This document shows positions 63,673 to 64,000 of a DNA stretch of 64,000 nt, in pieces (within the stretch, counting starts at the first letter, position 1; each line of letters opens with the position of its first letter). The translations under genes were made by a program, and so were the position numbers. The notes under the pieces were generated by a model that saw only the letters and a program-made list of their open reading frames with translations, searched no databases and was not told the origin of the DNA. Location: assembly GCA_025559845.1 (NCBI GenBank), contig CP048470.1, positions 2,327,680-2,391,679 on the forward strand, written 5' to 3'. Origin of the DNA: Agrobacterium tumefaciens. Lineage in GTDB: Bacteria > Pseudomonadota > Alphaproteobacteria > Rhizobiales > Rhizobiaceae.

Positions 63673-64000
63673 ATGAACAGAAACGAAAAGAACATGTGGT
63701 TGGATTCGCCGGATCGGTATGGGATGATCAGCCGTCTGTTACATTGGGTGATGGCCTATCTGCTCATCTGGCAGTTTGCCGTTATCCTCACGTGGCGTAT
63801 TTTTGGTCCGGCTGACTGGGTGAAGAGCGTGAAATCGATCGGACCGGGCCATGGAACAGTGGGCCTGCTGACGATCCTGCTTGTCGTCATTCGTGTCATC
63901 TGGGCGCTGATCAATCGCGGCCGGCGGCCGGCGCGTGCTTCAGGCTGGTCGGGACTTGCTGCAGCTGTTGTCCATTTTAGTTTTTATGGACTGATGTTCG
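63673..64000 (+). CDS. Cytochrome b561-family protein, partial at right edge
   Basis: The first 109 codons of a membrane cytochrome: RLLHWVMAYLLIWQF (His24 a heme ligand) and GPGHGTVGLLTILLVVIRV. The family carries electrons from quinol in the inner membrane. ATG at 63673 is used; an in-frame ATG at 63664 is an alternative. The 3' end is outside the window. Confidence 0.8.
   Translation, partial: MNRNEKNMWLDSPDRYGMISRLLHWVMAYLLIWQFAVILTWRIFGPADWVKSVKSIGPGHGTVGLLTILLVVIRVIWALINRGRRPARASGWSGLAAAVVHFSFYGLMF

Overview
The window looks like a chromosome or chromid segment from a member of the Rhizobiaceae (Agrobacterium/Rhizobium relatives). This is inferred from several family-typical elements: Zur-type palindromes beside a COG0523 GTPase and a zinc ABC importer, a short second FtsZ without a C-terminal tail, a DUF1127 gene followed by CCTCCTCCC hairpin RNAs, small XRE regulators ending in FIPENGSGPGVR, a BA14K-family relic and a PrsDE-like type I secretion pair. 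No rRNA, tRNA, CRISPR array or intact insertion sequence was seen.

Layout. 0.1-3.0 kb: a LacI regulator with a candidate operator, a YqaA-like membrane protein, and a divergent XRE/Tat-like two-gene module. 3.1-7.2 kb: zinc region, with a metallochaperone GTPase divergent from znuC-znuB-znuA and three Zur-like boxes between them. 7.5-8.0 kb: a DUF1127 gene and four tandem CcsR/cuckoo-type sRNA hairpins. 8.0-9.7 kb: a single-domain response regulator and a short FtsZ. 9.8-25.9 kb: catabolism and uptake of hydroxyproline-like imino acids, with a FadR-type regulator, a DHDPS-family deaminase, a pyrroline-carboxylate reductase, two complete polar amino acid ABC importers, an FAD oxidoreductase, aconitase X, a proline-racemase-family enzyme with an unusual Ser/Thr pair, a LacI regulator and a 2-hydroxyacid dehydrogenase. 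26.1-28.3 kb: a PAS-GGDEF-EAL protein.

28.8-58.1 kb is a large, visibly more AT-rich exopolysaccharide region. It has two Wzy-like polymerases, Wza, an ExoP/Wzc-type tyrosine kinase, two Wzx-like flippases, two polysaccharide pyruvyl transferases, five glycosyltransferases, an epimerase, a glycoside hydrolase, a type I secretion ATPase and adaptor, a secreted transglutaminase-like cysteine protease, a small acidic RTX-like protein (probable type I cargo), a sulfotransferase and an APS kinase. The inferred product is a secreted heteropolysaccharide carrying pyruvyl and sulfate groups, with protein export and matrix processing built into the same locus.

58.1-62.4 kb is mostly decayed DNA: a BA14K pseudogene with two in-frame stops, an XRE regulator, and frameshifted IS66-type tnpA/tnpB remnants. 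A second, diverged copy of the XRE/Tat-like module follows at 62.4-63.6 kb, and the window ends inside a cytochrome b561 gene.

The observations most worth following up are the duplicated XRE/Tat-like module, the four-hairpin CCTCCTCCC array, the shared TNGTNNACNN operator set across the hydroxyproline-like region, the Ser/Thr proline-racemase-family enzyme, and the coupling of type I secretion, cysteine protease and sulfation genes to polysaccharide synthesis.
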